From Turnera subulata (Eukaryota; Streptophyta; Magnoliopsida; Malpighiales; Passifloraceae), in assembly GCA_028386065.3 (NCBI GenBank), contig JAKUCV010001329.1, positions 254,503-318,502 of the forward strand: DNA of 64,000 bases. The letters run 5' to 3'. This document shows positions 1 to 10,867 of this stretch, in pieces. The notes beneath the pieces were generated by a model that saw only the letters and a program-made list of their open reading frames with translations, was not told the origin of the DNA and searched no databases. Position numbers and translations under genes: made by a program. Numbering within the stretch: the first letter of the stretch is position 1; each line of letters opens with the position of its first letter.

Positions 1-595
1 ACAGCAATACCAAAATCACGAACAAAATTGAAATAACAAATAAATCTCAAGGAATTCAAGCAATTAGGTGCTAGGTTTTGGGACCATTAACGCCCAACAA
101 ATAGTAAAATAAATAAAGGTAAAATCTACAAAGCAATCAACTGTACAAAATGGACAAAATGTGTCATCAAGCAACTAATAAAGATGCAGTAATGCAGACA
201 TAATAGAATGGTGTGGGGATTATGATAATACACTCTGACTGCAATGAATAGTCCATTGATTAACATTGAGTGTAATGAATAGTTTTTGATAGCTAAAGTT
301 GAAGATACACATCCAGGCTGTACAAATCTCAACCCATCTTTTTAACTTTTTGTCTCAACTGTAAAGGCGCTCCCAACAGAAATTTATGCAAAAACTCAAG
401 GGTATGCAAAGCAACGAGAGTGCATAAGAACAAAAGTGATGAACTCAATTACATACTCTTCAAACATACTCTTAACAACAAATTGATATTGGGAGAATTT
501 TTAAACCCTTCAATAATCTATTAAAATCAAGTTTACCAAAATATCAACAACAGTCAAGTAAAGATAAGAAACCAAAATGGAAAGTTGGTACTCAC
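1..595 (-). other. intron 1 of glycine-rich protein gene (partial)
   Basis: This stretch lies directly downstream, on the minus strand, of the splice donor GTGAGT that ends the coding exon at 596. It is AT-rich and shows no convincing exon, so I read it as the first part of the intron. The rest of the gene lies beyond the left edge. Confidence 0.5.
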
Positions 596-1440
596 AGCTT
601 TACAGCATGCACAAAGATACTTCCTCCAGAACCACCTCCCCCCTTTAGTCCCCCATCCCCACCCTCTGCAGTCACAGAACCGTTCAAGTACAAGATCTCC
701 TTCACCACAAGTTTGACACGTCCCCCACCTTTCCCCCCAAACTTATTCACAGAAGATGTACCACCACCCTTACTCCCATAACTCCAAGGCTTAGATAATG
801 TTGACCAAGCATAAACATCACCACCCCAATTACTCGTCTTATTCTTTCTCACACAGGAAGCACCTCTGCCTCCATGACCCCCACCACCCCCATCATACCC
901 AACAGGTGTACCACTGGTCTGAGATGGTGGTGCCCCACCCATGGCTGTTGTATTTATAGTGGAGTCATGCTCCATGGACAAGTTGGCAGCACCGAAAATA
1001 ACTGTACCAGCAACAATGGATGCGTATGGGCCAATGTTAACATTACCACTCATATTAAACCCAATCGTGCATCCCTCAGCCGGGCATGCAATTCTAACAT
1101 GGGGAAGAATCTCGAGGTTTCCTTTACCATAAATGAAAAGATCAGAATTCAGATACAAATTTGAGTTCAGCAGGCAAGTTGTGTCAAATGATCCAACTCC
1201 CTCTAGGTCCTCACAAGAAACAGAATCATTTATTGGCAAAGAAAACTCCAAGGTTGTAGCAGAGCTAGAAGTGCCACTAGCAGGATTGAAGCCGGAAACC
1301 GGTTCAGATTGATCCGACCGATTTTCTCTCCGAATTTCCCCACTTCCATGCTGCTCTAAACTAACAGAAAGGGTTGACGAACAGAAGTTGCCCAAAAGAA
1401 TGCACCCCAAGAGCAACCCTTTTACTAGCAAAGGGTACAT
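596..1440 (-). CDS. secreted glycine-rich protein, first coding exon (partial gene)
   Basis: This exon encodes the first 281 residues of a secreted or membrane protein. I start it at the ATG at 1440. The open frame runs upstream to 1467, but no ATG lies there. The first 25 or so residues form a signal peptide (MYPLLVKGLLLGCILLG). A polar Ser/Asn stretch follows, then a section of short hydrophobic repeats resembling a beta-helix (SGNVNIGPYASIVAGTVIF). Two glycine-rich blocks come last (GYDGGGGGHGGRGASC and GGDGGLKGGGGSGGSIFVHA). This order resembles the N-terminus of the large plant glycine-rich proteins of the Arabidopsis AT5G11700/AT5G47020 type, whose biochemical role is not established. 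That assignment is from memory. The exon ends at a GTGAGT donor (595-594), with two bases of a codon left over. Confidence 0.65.
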
Positions 1441-2328
1441 TCTGTGGGCAGCAACCAAGCAACACAACTTTTACTCCCAACACATAAATCTCAGATACCA
1501 GCTCCAGACCATCGGCTTGGCCAGCCAGCACCCAATCACGCACGGCTCTCACGTCTCATTTAACGCCCAAGCTTACACGACACTATTGTTCCAGTACCTA
1601 ACAGAGCCTACTCCAACCGGACCTAGACCTGCACATAACACCATCAACTTACAAGCGAAAACAACACAGAAATGAACAAAACAATCATTTACCAAACAAA
1701 TGTAAAACAGCAAAAAAAAAAAAAACAACACGCACTAAAGTCGTCACAAAACTATTAACAGAGGCAATTCCCTCTACAAAATCCTAAACACTCCATTCCA
1801 AGGCAAAAACAACAGAACAAAATTCACATCTAGCTGGTTCTTTTTTTTTTTCTTTTCGCCGTTTCTTTTCCAATTATTTTCACTACAAAAAAAAAAAGCG
1901 GAAAACCACTGACGTCACTCATCTCGTATAAACATCACATAATTTCCACAGCATTGCAAATTAACACATAAAAGAACAACTTCCTCCGCCAATACACAGA
2001 AAAATCAGAAACAAACAGATGATCATGCAAGTTACCTCCCTCGCTAACCAGATCACACACACATAACACGTGTACGCAAACAAACAACGGCAAAACCGCA
2101 AACTGATCACACACAGAAAATGCGACCGTTACGCTACACACAGGAACACGAACACAAACAAAACAAGGAAAAAGCGATCTACCGTTTCGGTCCTCGAATT
2201 TTCACATTTTCGCTACCAGAAATTCAAAATCAAAGCAGAAAAAAACAAAAACCACACTCACTCGAATTTCACTACACAGTAAGTGAGTGAGTAAAAGAGT
2301 AACTGACTAAGAACAGAAAAGAAAGACA

Positions 2329-2345
2329 GAGAGAGAGAGAGAGAG
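2329..2345. repeat. (GA)n microsatellite
   Basis: An uninterrupted GA dinucleotide run, equal to CT on the strand of the flanking gene. It lies about 0.9 kb upstream of the glycine-rich ATG. Confidence 0.9.
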
Positions 2346-2699
2346 TACCGTTCGGTGAGAGAATTATACTGAATCTAAACAAGGAAGAGAGAGAAACGAA
2401 AGGAAGAAGAAGAGAAAGAGAACGAGAGAGAGAAGAGGATTATTTGCTTGCTTCTTCTTTTCAGGAGGGGAGAGTTGCCTTTTGGTGCTCTGCTTTGTTG
2501 GCTGTTTGGCTTGTTTTGCTTTTGTTGTTTTCTTTTTTCGTATTTTTTGATTGTTACAGCGAAAGAGAGAGTACAGCGAGAGTAGAGAGTAAACAAAGAG
2601 AGGGAAAAAAAAGTGGAGAAAATGAAGAGAGAGGAGGAGGAGAGTCGTTTACGAGTCCAAGCTACGTTATATTGTACAGCTGGAGTGGACTAACTAAGT

Positions 2700-2722
2700 A
2701 GAGAGAGAGAGAGAGAGAGAGA
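2700..2722. repeat. (AG)n microsatellite
   Basis: A second uninterrupted AG run. Together with the one at 2329-2345 it brackets a purine-rich zone of about 400 bp (GAGAGA, GGAGGA, AAAGAGAG). Confidence 0.9.
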
Positions 2723-2740
2723 TTTACGCGTGTATTCTTT

Positions 2741-3699
2741 TTGCTGGTGTGTTTGTTTTTTATTTTATTGTTTTCTTTATTTTATATGATTAACCGTCCT
2801 TGTCATTAGGGGTTTTTGGTTTAACTGCTACTTACTACCTCTAATTACGGGATTATCCCGGTGATTCTTGTCTTAAAAGGATAGGCTTTTTCAAATTAAT
2901 CTAAAGACGTTCTTGATTTTTAAATGTTCTTTTTTGGGATGGCTATCCATACGACATTCAAGTTCAACAATACTTTTCTGTTTTTTTGACCTGTAAAATA
3001 ATTTATCATAAGTAGGGCCATGCGATATTTGTACCACTTGTGTGTGGATTATTTTACGTGTACAAGCCGTCATCAAGAGATGTTGTTTATTTTTTTTTTC
3101 AATTTTAATTTTTTTTCATCCAAAAATTTAAAAAATTTTGATTTTGTGAAGATCTGTAATTTGTAAACCAAAAAAAATATGATTAGAGGATTAATAATTC
3201 GCATTTAAAAATGCTTATGCATAACTTATTAAGGATTCAAAGCATAGATGGTGCTATTATGATTAGAGAGTTAAAACAAACCCTATACTATGCGTCTAAT
3301 GATCCCTTGGATTTTCTCTTAAAAAGAAAATGATGCCTTGAATTTGAGCCCAAAAAATCCACAAGAAGTTATCTGAGTTTATCGAGGAAATATGCATGTT
3401 AATCAGACAAATGTTACCACTAATCTCTTTATAATTTGAGAAGATAAAAAAAAAAAAGAAAGGACAGTAAAGTAAAGTTTATAAGATTTTTTAACGCTAA
3501 GAAGACACAATCGATAAGTTTTTTTAAAAGTAAGAAGACAAAGTTGATAAGATTTTTAGAGATCTCTAAAAAATTTGGAATGGATAGCAAATATTCCAAC
3601 TTTTTAAAGAATTGTTAGCCACTTTCATACAAAAACAATCCCAGCATATATACGTGTATGCGAATAAAACTAACCAAAACATTAAATATGGAATTCCGT
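2741..3699. other. AT-rich intergenic region, no gene seen
   Basis: AT-rich DNA with many stops in all frames, poly-T runs and no recognisable repeat or RNA gene. Confidence 0.6.
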
Positions 3700-5145
3700 T
3701 AAGTTTAAAAGTTATAAATTATCTCTCCTATAATATTATTTGATTACTCTTTAGATTAAAAAGACATTTTGCTAATCAATTAATCATTATATATGTATAT
3801 ATATATATACTAATTGATGATAAATTAACTAATCATGTCCCTCATGTGATGTAGCTGCCTAAAAATATACGGAGACAAATGCCAACGAGGCAAGTGTGAC
3901 GGGGGAGGTCGTCCATTTTTTATGTCCAAAATTGTTCATGTTTTGTGTCTTTATCCCCTAATCTTTTATACAGGAGAGAAAATTTAAATGTTTAGGTGGC
4001 ATAAAATTTATTATGTCTAACTAAACCTAGTTTTTTTTCTTGTCCAATCCAATCGTCATCAAGATTCAATCGGTTTGTTCAATTAAGGAAAAAGAATCAA
4101 TCAATCAATCCAGGAGCCATCCATCCCTCTTAATTATACAATCACTTATAAATTTTCTTTAATCAACAAAAGGTGGGATCCAATTATTCAAATGGACTAA
4201 ATCCAGTACTTGGCAAATTTTCTTTAATCAAAGTTGGGATCTAAATGGGTCAAATCTAGAACTTAGCACAACAAATGGTGGCCCATAATGGGATGCGTCC
4301 GTTGTACAAGCGGGCTATTTTATTTGTTTATTTTGTATAGATGCTTATTGTGGGGTTAACTCGTTGGCCCATTATTTAATTGCTTGAACAGGTCCAAGAT
4401 AGCCAACCCACAAATATGGTCAAACTTTTCTTCTTCTTTTTCTTTTATATGAAAAATATGTCAAACTTGAAGAGTCGTTTTAATCTATATTTTAAATTCA
4501 AGTTCATCAAGTTGTTAAAAAATTGTTTACTTAAGAGGAATATAGTCTGGATCATCATTTGTGTCGGTGAGACCCTATAATTAGATTTTAAGAAGAATAT
4601 GAAAAAGGGTAATTAATCTCACTTCTAATAATACTCTAAGAACAGTTCTCAAAAAAAAAAAATAATACTCTAAGAACAAATAAGCATACATCCAATAACA
4701 ATATAAGGCATCTTTTTTTAGTGAAAGACTTTAAGCCTTTAAGGCATCTTTAAAGAACTAAAGAACGAATTGATTCACCCCCAACTTGCAACAGAAACAA
4801 CTCCATTATCACTGGATATGGCGGATTATTTAATTAATCTCCTTGAAAAGATCTTTTTTCAGACGAGAGAAAGCTTTGAAGCGGATGTGAATGTGTAAGT
4901 TTTACTATATATATATTTTTTTTGTACCCATATTCTTTTTTCCAATTACAAAAGCCAGATTTGGCAAGACCAGTCATGCATGCAACTATGCAAGTTAGTT
5001 CATATTTGTTGTGATTAAGAAAGAAAACCAGCTAATAAAACGAGGAGTATTTGGTTAATTATTTATTATTTTATTGTTTAAGGAAGTAACACAATATATA
5101 AATTATTTATATGTTCAAGATTCAAGAACATAGCTTTAATGTCTT
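3700..5145. repeat. segmental duplication, copy 1 (orphan upstream block)
   Basis: This block matches 8545-9975 in order and sequence, with small indels. Shared landmarks include GTGATGTAGCTGCCT, GGGGGAGGTCGTCCA, CCAGGAGCCATCCAT and a common tail around TATAAATTATTTATATG. In copy 2 the block ends just before the methyltransferase ATG. Here the same block is followed at once by the 3' end of the NLR gene. Copy 1 therefore looks like a promoter-proximal region that has lost its gene, or never had one. Confidence 0.85.
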
Positions 5146-5177
5146 GTGGCAGGGAAGTCTTGCGTATATAATTAATT

Positions 5178-8162
5178 CTACTCCTCACAGATGGGAGAGG
5201 TTGCAGATAAAGGAGGGAAGGGGAGGGAGAGGGAGCGCCATCCAGTAATTGGCTTCACTATTTCTATCTCTGGACGCTGAAGAAGCTGCTCTGGCAAAGC
5301 CTTCAACATTGGGCAAAGAGAAAGTGATACTACTTCAAGAACTGGCATGAAGATCTTATTTGAATCAACCTTGCAATCTTCTTCTTCTTCATCTCCATGA
5401 TCTTTCTTTGAGACTTGCATATCCCAGCCTTCCCAAATTGGCATGTCATGAAACATCAGTTGCTTCAACTTGGGGAATGCAATAGTACAATTCGTGGAGG
5501 AAGAGGCAGGGCGAGAGGAGGAGAATGATGGTGATGATGGTGGTTCTGGTTCTTCCTTCTCTTTATTGTCAGTTTCCAATATTAATCCTAAGAATTCTTC
5601 GCCAACTTTCTCGACAGATGCCATGCCGATTATTTCAAGATGAACCAGGGCTTGTAACCTTCCAAGAGGAGGCAATTGTTTAACCTTCTTCCAGTCTGTG
5701 AGGCGAAGCTTTGTTAGATTTTTGGACAAAGACGACATCCATGGATCAGTAGGCAAAGTGTGGCTCCTGTACTGTCTTATCTCCAAAACACGCAGTCCTG
5801 TGGGTGGTTGAAGGGCTTCAAGTACTTGATGATCTGCAGCATCATCTTCTTCCTCCCTCGGGGAATCAAAGACGAGCACCAGAGTTGTGAGGTTGTTCAT
5901 GAACTCGAACATTTTAGCCTTTCTAAGCGCACTCAGACCACGTACATTTCCCAACCCTCTTATTACCAATCCGTTTTGGAGCAGCTTCAGTTCCTGCAAA
6001 CCTGTATGAATCTTTCCATCGTCTCTAACCATGACAAACTCGCTCAGGGTACGAAGATTGGTTAGTCCCGTGATTCCTTTTGGTAAGGATGCCAAGCTTG
6101 CAGCACCAGAATTCCTGAGATGTCTCAAGTTGACCAGCTTCCAAATTTCGGATGGGAGCTTTTCAAGACCAGAACAGAAGGAGACATCTAAGGTTTGCAG
6201 GTTAACAAGCTTGCAAATGCTCTCTGGCAACTCTTTTAAATCAGGATTATAAGACAAGTCTAGGTACCTTAAGTGTGCCAGCTTACTAACCTTCTTCGGG
6301 ATTTCTTTTAATGAAGCCTTGTCCATCTTCAATGCCCTCAAACAGGTCAGGTCCCTGATTATGGCGTTTAGAGTTTCCGTCGACGGACAATTACCTACAG
6401 ACTTCACCAAAAGGCTTCTCAGGTTTTTTACATGAGCAAATAATGCAGCATCCTCGGGCGACTGGACTACTGTCATCAGGTGACGCGCTTGTACTGCACC
6501 AGGAGAAACTGGAATTTTTCTAAAAGCAACAGCGTCCAGGTAAATTCTTTCGTTCTTGCTCATGAACTGAACAAAGTCATGCTCTATGTAATTCAATTTG
6601 CATCCAATCAACCGGCCATGATCATCAGGATCTCTTTTCTCGTCTTGGAAGAAAGACTGCTGCCATAGATTGTCGAAATATTCTTCACCAATCTCTTCCA
6701 TCTCTCTACTACTTGATGACCAGGTAAGATACCCATTAGCCATCCACAATGAAATCAGATCATCCTTCTTGAATTCGTACTCTTTAGGAAACACCGCAAA
6801 GTACAACAAGCATTGCCTCAGTTTAGAAGGCAACTCATCGTAGTACTTCAACAGCTCAGGCGCAAATAACCCGTCTCTAACTTCCCTGAGTTCCCACATT
6901 GCACTGTTCAGGACAGTCTGCCAACGGTCTTCGCGTGAATGTCCTTCAAGGCGCCAAGCATTCCCTAGTGTCTTGATTGCTAGAGGCAAGCCCTTGCACT
7001 TGTCTACAATCTTCTTTCTACTATCTATTAGCCTATCTCCAGTACTATAACTGGCAACCTCCCTGAATAGTTCCCAACTAGGACCCTCTGACAAAGGTTT
7101 CAACGGGACTACTTCATCGGAGACCATGATCCGTGCAACCCTATCCTTGCGTGTGGTCACCAAAACTGTGCCTCCTAGCGGCCCACAACTGATAGAATGC
7201 CTTAGCCTTTCCCATTTGCCTGGGTAGTTATCTTCCCAAACATCATCCAGTACCAGAAGGAACTTCTTTCCCTTGATCTCTTGATGTATCTGCTGATGTA
7301 TGTTGGCCAGTTCTGATAAATTTGGAGATGAACCCAGCTTGAGAGATTCAAGGATGGACTTTGCAACCCTTCCCTCATCAAAAGGATCCGAAACACAAAC
7401 CCATATTCTCGTGTCGAAATGAGATACCACCCTATCGTCATGATAAACTACCTGAGCCAGAGTTGTCTTTCCAATTCCTCCCACCCCTACAATGGAGATG
7501 ACTTGTAGGGTATATGGGGATGATGATGATGATGATGACGACCCTTCACTGGTACTACTATTACTGCTACTCTTGCTCAAAAGCATAGTAATCAGACCAT
7601 CTCTCTCTTTCTTCCTGCCTTTAACTTTAGATGCATCCACAAGCGAGACAGTCATCGGCCGATCAGCATATCCAGCTGTGAACTTCACATCGCTAAAGTT
7701 GTAATAAGCTTTCTCCTGAGCAAGTTCTTTAAGGCTTGCATTGAGATCTAGTATCCTCAGCGAAGTATCACGACGTCGACTTAAGCTGATTTCTCCATTG
7801 CAAAAGAGACTAAAATATAACTTAACCTTCTTGGTTATGGACCATCTATCCAAACTTGCAGGGGACGACCTGCCTGGCCCTTCTACCGCCACCTTTGATC
7901 TCCACAACGCAGTGTTCCACTCATCCACTATGTCCTCTATGTCATAGGCCACGTCTTTGAGTCTATCCAGCCAATGCTTTATAGTATCTTCCTGCAGTTG
8001 TGTTTTTTCTGCTACGACAAGCCCATCTGTGATGGCTTCGAGCTTTTTGGCGAGCTTTTTCACCCCTTTCTTGGCACCGAAGATAAGCTCCACTTCTTTC
8101 TGTACCTGTTGAGCAGCAACTCCTCTCAGTGCGCCCAAGACCATGGAGGCAATATCTGCCAT
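5178..8162 (-). CDS. CC-NB-LRR disease-resistance-type protein (NLR)
   Basis: This single-exon gene encodes a 994-aa intracellular immune receptor of the CC-NBS-LRR (RGA/RPM1-like) class. The first in-frame ATG is at 8162; the open frame two codons upstream begins with GTG. The order is an Rx-type coiled coil (about 1-120, with the EDVID-like motif YDIEDIVDEW at 73-82) and then an NB-ARC domain. NB-ARC motifs are the P-loop GVGGIGKTT at 226-234, kinase-2 LLVLDDVW at 302-309, VLVTTR at 333-338 and GLPLA at 391-395. Leucine-rich repeats begin near residue 570. The MHD position reads EHD (527-529), which departs from the consensus Met and can matter for resting-state control. A serine-only linker (about 197-216), encoded by a trinucleotide run near 7519-7545, separates CC and NB. 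All core motifs are present and the frame is open, so it is probably functional. The pathogen it recognises cannot be told from sequence. A broken paralogue lies at 10868-11539. Confidence 0.93.
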   Translation of the reverse strand: MADIASMVLGALRGVAAQQVQKEVELIFGAKKGVKKLAKKLEAITDGLVVAEKTQLQEDTIKHWLDRLKDVAYDIEDIVDEWNTALWRSKVAVEGPGRSSPASLDRWSITKKVKLYFSLFCNGEISLSRRRDTSLRILDLNASLKELAQEKAYYNFSDVKFTAGYADRPMTVSLVDASKVKGRKKERDGLITMLLSKSSSNSSTSEGSSSSSSSSPYTLQVISIVGVGGIGKTTLAQVVYHDDRVVSHFDTRIWVCVSDPFDEGRVAKSILESLKLGSSPNLSELANIHQQIHQEIKGKKFLLVLDDVWEDNYPGKWERLRHSISCGPLGGTVLVTTRKDRVARIMVSDEVVPLKPLSEGPSWELFREVASYSTGDRLIDSRKKIVDKCKGLPLAIKTLGNAWRLEGHSREDRWQTVLNSAMWELREVRDGLFAPELLKYYDELPSKLRQCLLYFAVFPKEYEFKKDDLISLWMANGYLTWSSSSREMEEIGEEYFDNLWQQSFFQDEKRDPDDHGRLIGCKLNYIEHDFVQFMSKNERIYLDAVAFRKIPVSPGAVQARHLMTVVQSPEDAALFAHVKNLRSLLVKSVGNCPSTETLNAIIRDLTCLRALKMDKASLKEIPKKVSKLAHLRYLDLSYNPDLKELPESICKLVNLQTLDVSFCSGLEKLPSEIWKLVNLRHLRNSGAASLASLPKGITGLTNLRTLSEFVMVRDDGKIHTGLQELKLLQNGLVIRGLGNVRGLSALRKAKMFEFMNNLTTLVLVFDSPREEEDDAADHQVLEALQPPTGLRVLEIRQYRSHTLPTDPWMSSLSKNLTKLRLTDWKKVKQLPPLGRLQALVHLEIIGMASVEKVGEEFLGLILETDNKEKEEPEPPSSPSFSSSRPASSSTNCTIAFPKLKQLMFHDMPIWEGWDMQVSKKDHGDEEEEDCKVDSNKIFMPVLEVVSLSLCPMLKALPEQLLQRPEIEIVKPITGWRSLSLPFPPLSATSPICEE

Positions 8163-8544
8163 GTCCACAACTTGGGAACTGACTGATGATTTCCTTTCTA
8201 TAATTGCAGAAGAAACTGAAATATGTGTTTATGTGTTATGTTGTAGTTGGTAAAAGAGAGAAGTTTTAGGATTAATAATGGCTTGGGATACGAAAAATAC
8301 TTACGAAATGTTGATATTTATATAGATCAAAGCCCAGGAATCTGTTGTTTTGATGTGTCAAGCAAACGCTTAAGCATATATATATACCTTTCCCTGCACA
8401 AGGCTTGTGGCCTCGAACTTTAGGTAAAGTATTGCTTGATTCTGGGTGAAAGAACAATTACACTATATACCTTAAAACAACTCTAGCTTAATTAAGCCAC
8501 TCTACTGCATTATGTTTCGATTAAAAAAAAAAAATCCCATTAGG
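8163..8544 (-). promoter_or_regulatory. upstream region of the NLR gene
   Basis: Non-coding DNA immediately 5' of the NLR start codon. It is clearly related to 11540-11850, upstream of the NLR pseudogene: both share GAAGAAACTGA, TAGCTTGGGATACGA-type and TTTCCCTGCACAAG segments. Conserved spacing suggests a retained promoter and leader. No individual element could be assigned. Confidence 0.45.
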
Positions 8545-9975
8545 TTTAAAAGTTATAAAGCATCTCTCCTACAGTAATACATCACTTTTTTTTTTTACAT
8601 TGCTAATTTATCATTCATGGTGGGAGATTAGTATAGATATATAAACAAGATAACCGCAACTAACTGACGATGAATTAACTAATCTTCCCTCATGTGATGT
8701 AGCTGCCTTAAAAAAATATGGAGACAAATGCCAACGAGGTAAGTGTGAAGGGGGAGGTCGTCCATTTTTTTATGTCCAAAATTGTTAATGTTTTGTGTCT
8801 TTGTCCCCTAATTAATCTTTTATATAGGGGAGAAAAATTTAAATGTCGTAGGTGGCATAAAATTTGTTATCTCTGACTGACTAAACCATAGTTTTGTTGT
8901 TGTCCAATCCAATCGTCATCAAGATTCAATCAGTTTGCTCAATTAAGGAAAAAGAATCAATCAATGAATCCAGGAGCCATCCATTTCCTTCATTATACAA
9001 TCACGTACAAAATTTCTTTAGTCAAAAGGTGGGATCCAATTATCCAAATGGACTAAATCCAGTACTTGGCAAATTTTCATTAATCAAAGTTGGGATCCAA
9101 ATGGGTCAAATCTAGAACTTAGAACAACAAATATTGGCCCATCATGGGATGCATGCATTGTAGAAACGGGCTATTTTTTATTTGTTTATTTTGTATATGC
9201 TTCTTGTGGGGTTAAACTCGTTGGCCCATTATTTAATTGCTAGAACAGGTCCAAGATAGCCAACCCATAAATATGGTCAAACTTTTCTTCTTTTTTTTTT
9301 AATGAAAAATATATTAAACTTGAAGACTTGTTTAATCTATATTTTAAATTAAAGTTCATCAAGTTGTCAAAAATTTGTTTACTTAAGAGGAATAGTCTGG
9401 ATCATCATTTGTGTGGGTGAGATTCTATAATCAGATTATAAGAAGAATATAAAAAAAGTAATATTACTTCTAATAATACTCTGAAAACAAATAATTAGCA
9501 TCCAATAAAAACATAAGGCATCTTTTTTTAGTGAAAGACTTTAAGCTTTTAAGACATCTTTAAAGAACTAAAGAATGAATTGATTCGACCCCCAACTTGC
9601 AAAAGAAACAACTCCATTATTATTGGATATGGCGGGTTCTTTAATTAATTTTCCTTGAAAAGATGCCTTCACTTTTTTCAAATGAGAGAAAGCTTTGAAG
9701 CGAATGCGAATGTGTAAGTTTTACAATATTTTTTTTATTGGACCCATATTTTTTTCCCAATTGCAAAAACCAGATTTGCAAGACCAGTCGTGCATGCAAG
9801 TTAGTCCATGTTGTTGTGATTAAGAAAGATTGTGGATACTTATTAATTAATTTTCACTTGGAAACCAGCTAATAAAACTAGGAGTAATTAGCGATTATTT
9901 CTTTTATTGTTTAAGAAAGTAATACAATATATAAATTATTTATATGTTCAAGAACATAACTTTACTGTCTCGGTC
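8545..9975. repeat. segmental duplication, copy 2 (upstream of the methyltransferase)
   Basis: Second copy of the block at 3700-5145. It leads into the short leader and ATG of the methyltransferase gene at 10024 and so probably contains that gene's promoter. Many substitutions and short indels separate the copies, so the duplication is not recent. Confidence 0.85.
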
Positions 9976-10023
9976 TATAAAAAGTAGTAACATTAATCAC
10001 ATCCTAGCTAGCATCATTTGGAC

Positions 10024-10701
10024 ATGGGTTTTAGAGAAATTGAAGTAACACCAAACCAGAAGCTCACAGTCCACGAACTCGAGGACGTGTATGACTCAGT
10101 CACCGGCCATGCATTCACCGGGTCATGGCTTTGGAACTCGGCCTTGTTCCTCTCCAGATGGCTCGCCTCCTCTCATCCCCACCACATAGACTTGCAAGGC
10201 AAGAAAGTCCTCGAGCTCGGCGCCGGAGTTGGCCTCCCCGGCCTGGCCGCGGCCCGGCTCGGTGCCTCCCGCGTGGTGCTCACCGACATCGCGCCGCTGC
10301 TCCCCGTGTTGCTGCGCAACGTCGAGGTCAACGGGTTGGGGGACCGGGTGGAGGTGAAGGAGCTCAGTTGGGGATCGGACGAGTCACTGAGTCGGATCGG
10401 CGGGTCGGGCGAGTTCGACGTCGTGTTGATGAGTGACGTGTTTTTTGACCAGGAGGAGGTGGCGAAGCTGGGGAGGACGTTGAAGGGGTTGTGCGGGAAG
10501 GGTACTAGGGTTGTGGCGGGGTGTGAGGTGAGGTGTTGGACCGGTGAGTGCCTGAACGAGTTGGCGAGTCAGGGGTTTGGAGTGGTCGAGTTGGCGAGTG
10601 AAGTCCATAGGTGGGAAGGTGATGATGGTTGTGTATTTGCTGTGTATCAGCTTGTACCACCGAACGAGGAGAGTTGCCACGTGGAAGACATGCTTGCGTA
10701 G
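10024..10701 (+). CDS. METTL21-type S-adenosylmethionine-dependent methyltransferase
   Basis: This single-exon gene encodes 225 aa of the METTL21/Methyltransf_16 family, which in characterised members methylates lysines on proteins such as chaperones. The first ATG is at 10024. The open frame starts two codons earlier, but at TTG. Visible motifs are the N-terminal GSWLWNSALFLSRWL (about 33-47), the AdoMet-binding motif I VLELGAGVG (62-70), VVLTDIA (84-90), and the post-motif II stretch DVVLMSDVFFD with the D-x-x-F signature typical of the family. The substrate is unknown. The central part (about 10170-10570) is strikingly GC-rich compared with its AT-rich surroundings. The gene sits between the second copy of the duplicated block and an NLR remnant on the opposite strand. 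Confidence 0.88.
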   Translation: MGFREIEVTPNQKLTVHELEDVYDSVTGHAFTGSWLWNSALFLSRWLASSHPHHIDLQGKKVLELGAGVGLPGLAAARLGASRVVLTDIAPLLPVLLRNVEVNGLGDRVEVKELSWGSDESLSRIGGSGEFDVVLMSDVFFDQEEVAKLGRTLKGLCGKGTRVVAGCEVRCWTGECLNELASQGFGVVELASEVHRWEGDDGCVFAVYQLVPPNEESCHVEDMLA

Positions 10702-10867
10702 ACCTCACAATTACATTTTTAATATATGTATCACTATATGTCAACACAAAATAATATCCATGTATTTTTTTGAGTTTTATATATCTTGCTCACTATATTT
10801 TTGTTCTTATGCGAGTGATTAATTTTGCTAAAGTAAAATTTAATTATAAGTGTACATGAGTATATGG

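Larger units (their letters stand above)
1441..2740 (-). promoter_or_regulatory. 5' leader and promoter region of the glycine-rich gene, pyrimidine-rich
   Basis: There is no coding feature here. Read on the minus strand, this region upstream of the ATG at 1440 is rich in CT microsatellites (2329-2345 and 2700-2722) and in A/T runs. CT-rich tracts near the transcription start are common in plant 5' leaders. The exact transcription start, and whether a leader intron exists, cannot be decided from the sequence. Confidence 0.35.

Noticed and set aside
1361..1675. Small frames on both strands around the glycine-rich start
   Set aside because: They overlap the leader and signal-peptide exon and have no recognisable product.
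4380..4580. Short hydrophobic open frame, partly repeated near 9240-9430
   Set aside because: The frame is not conserved in the second copy of the duplicated block, so it is not a gene.
10125..10436. Arg/Pro-rich frame inside the methyltransferase gene
   Set aside because: An alternative frame of a GC-rich coding sequence; low-complexity composition.
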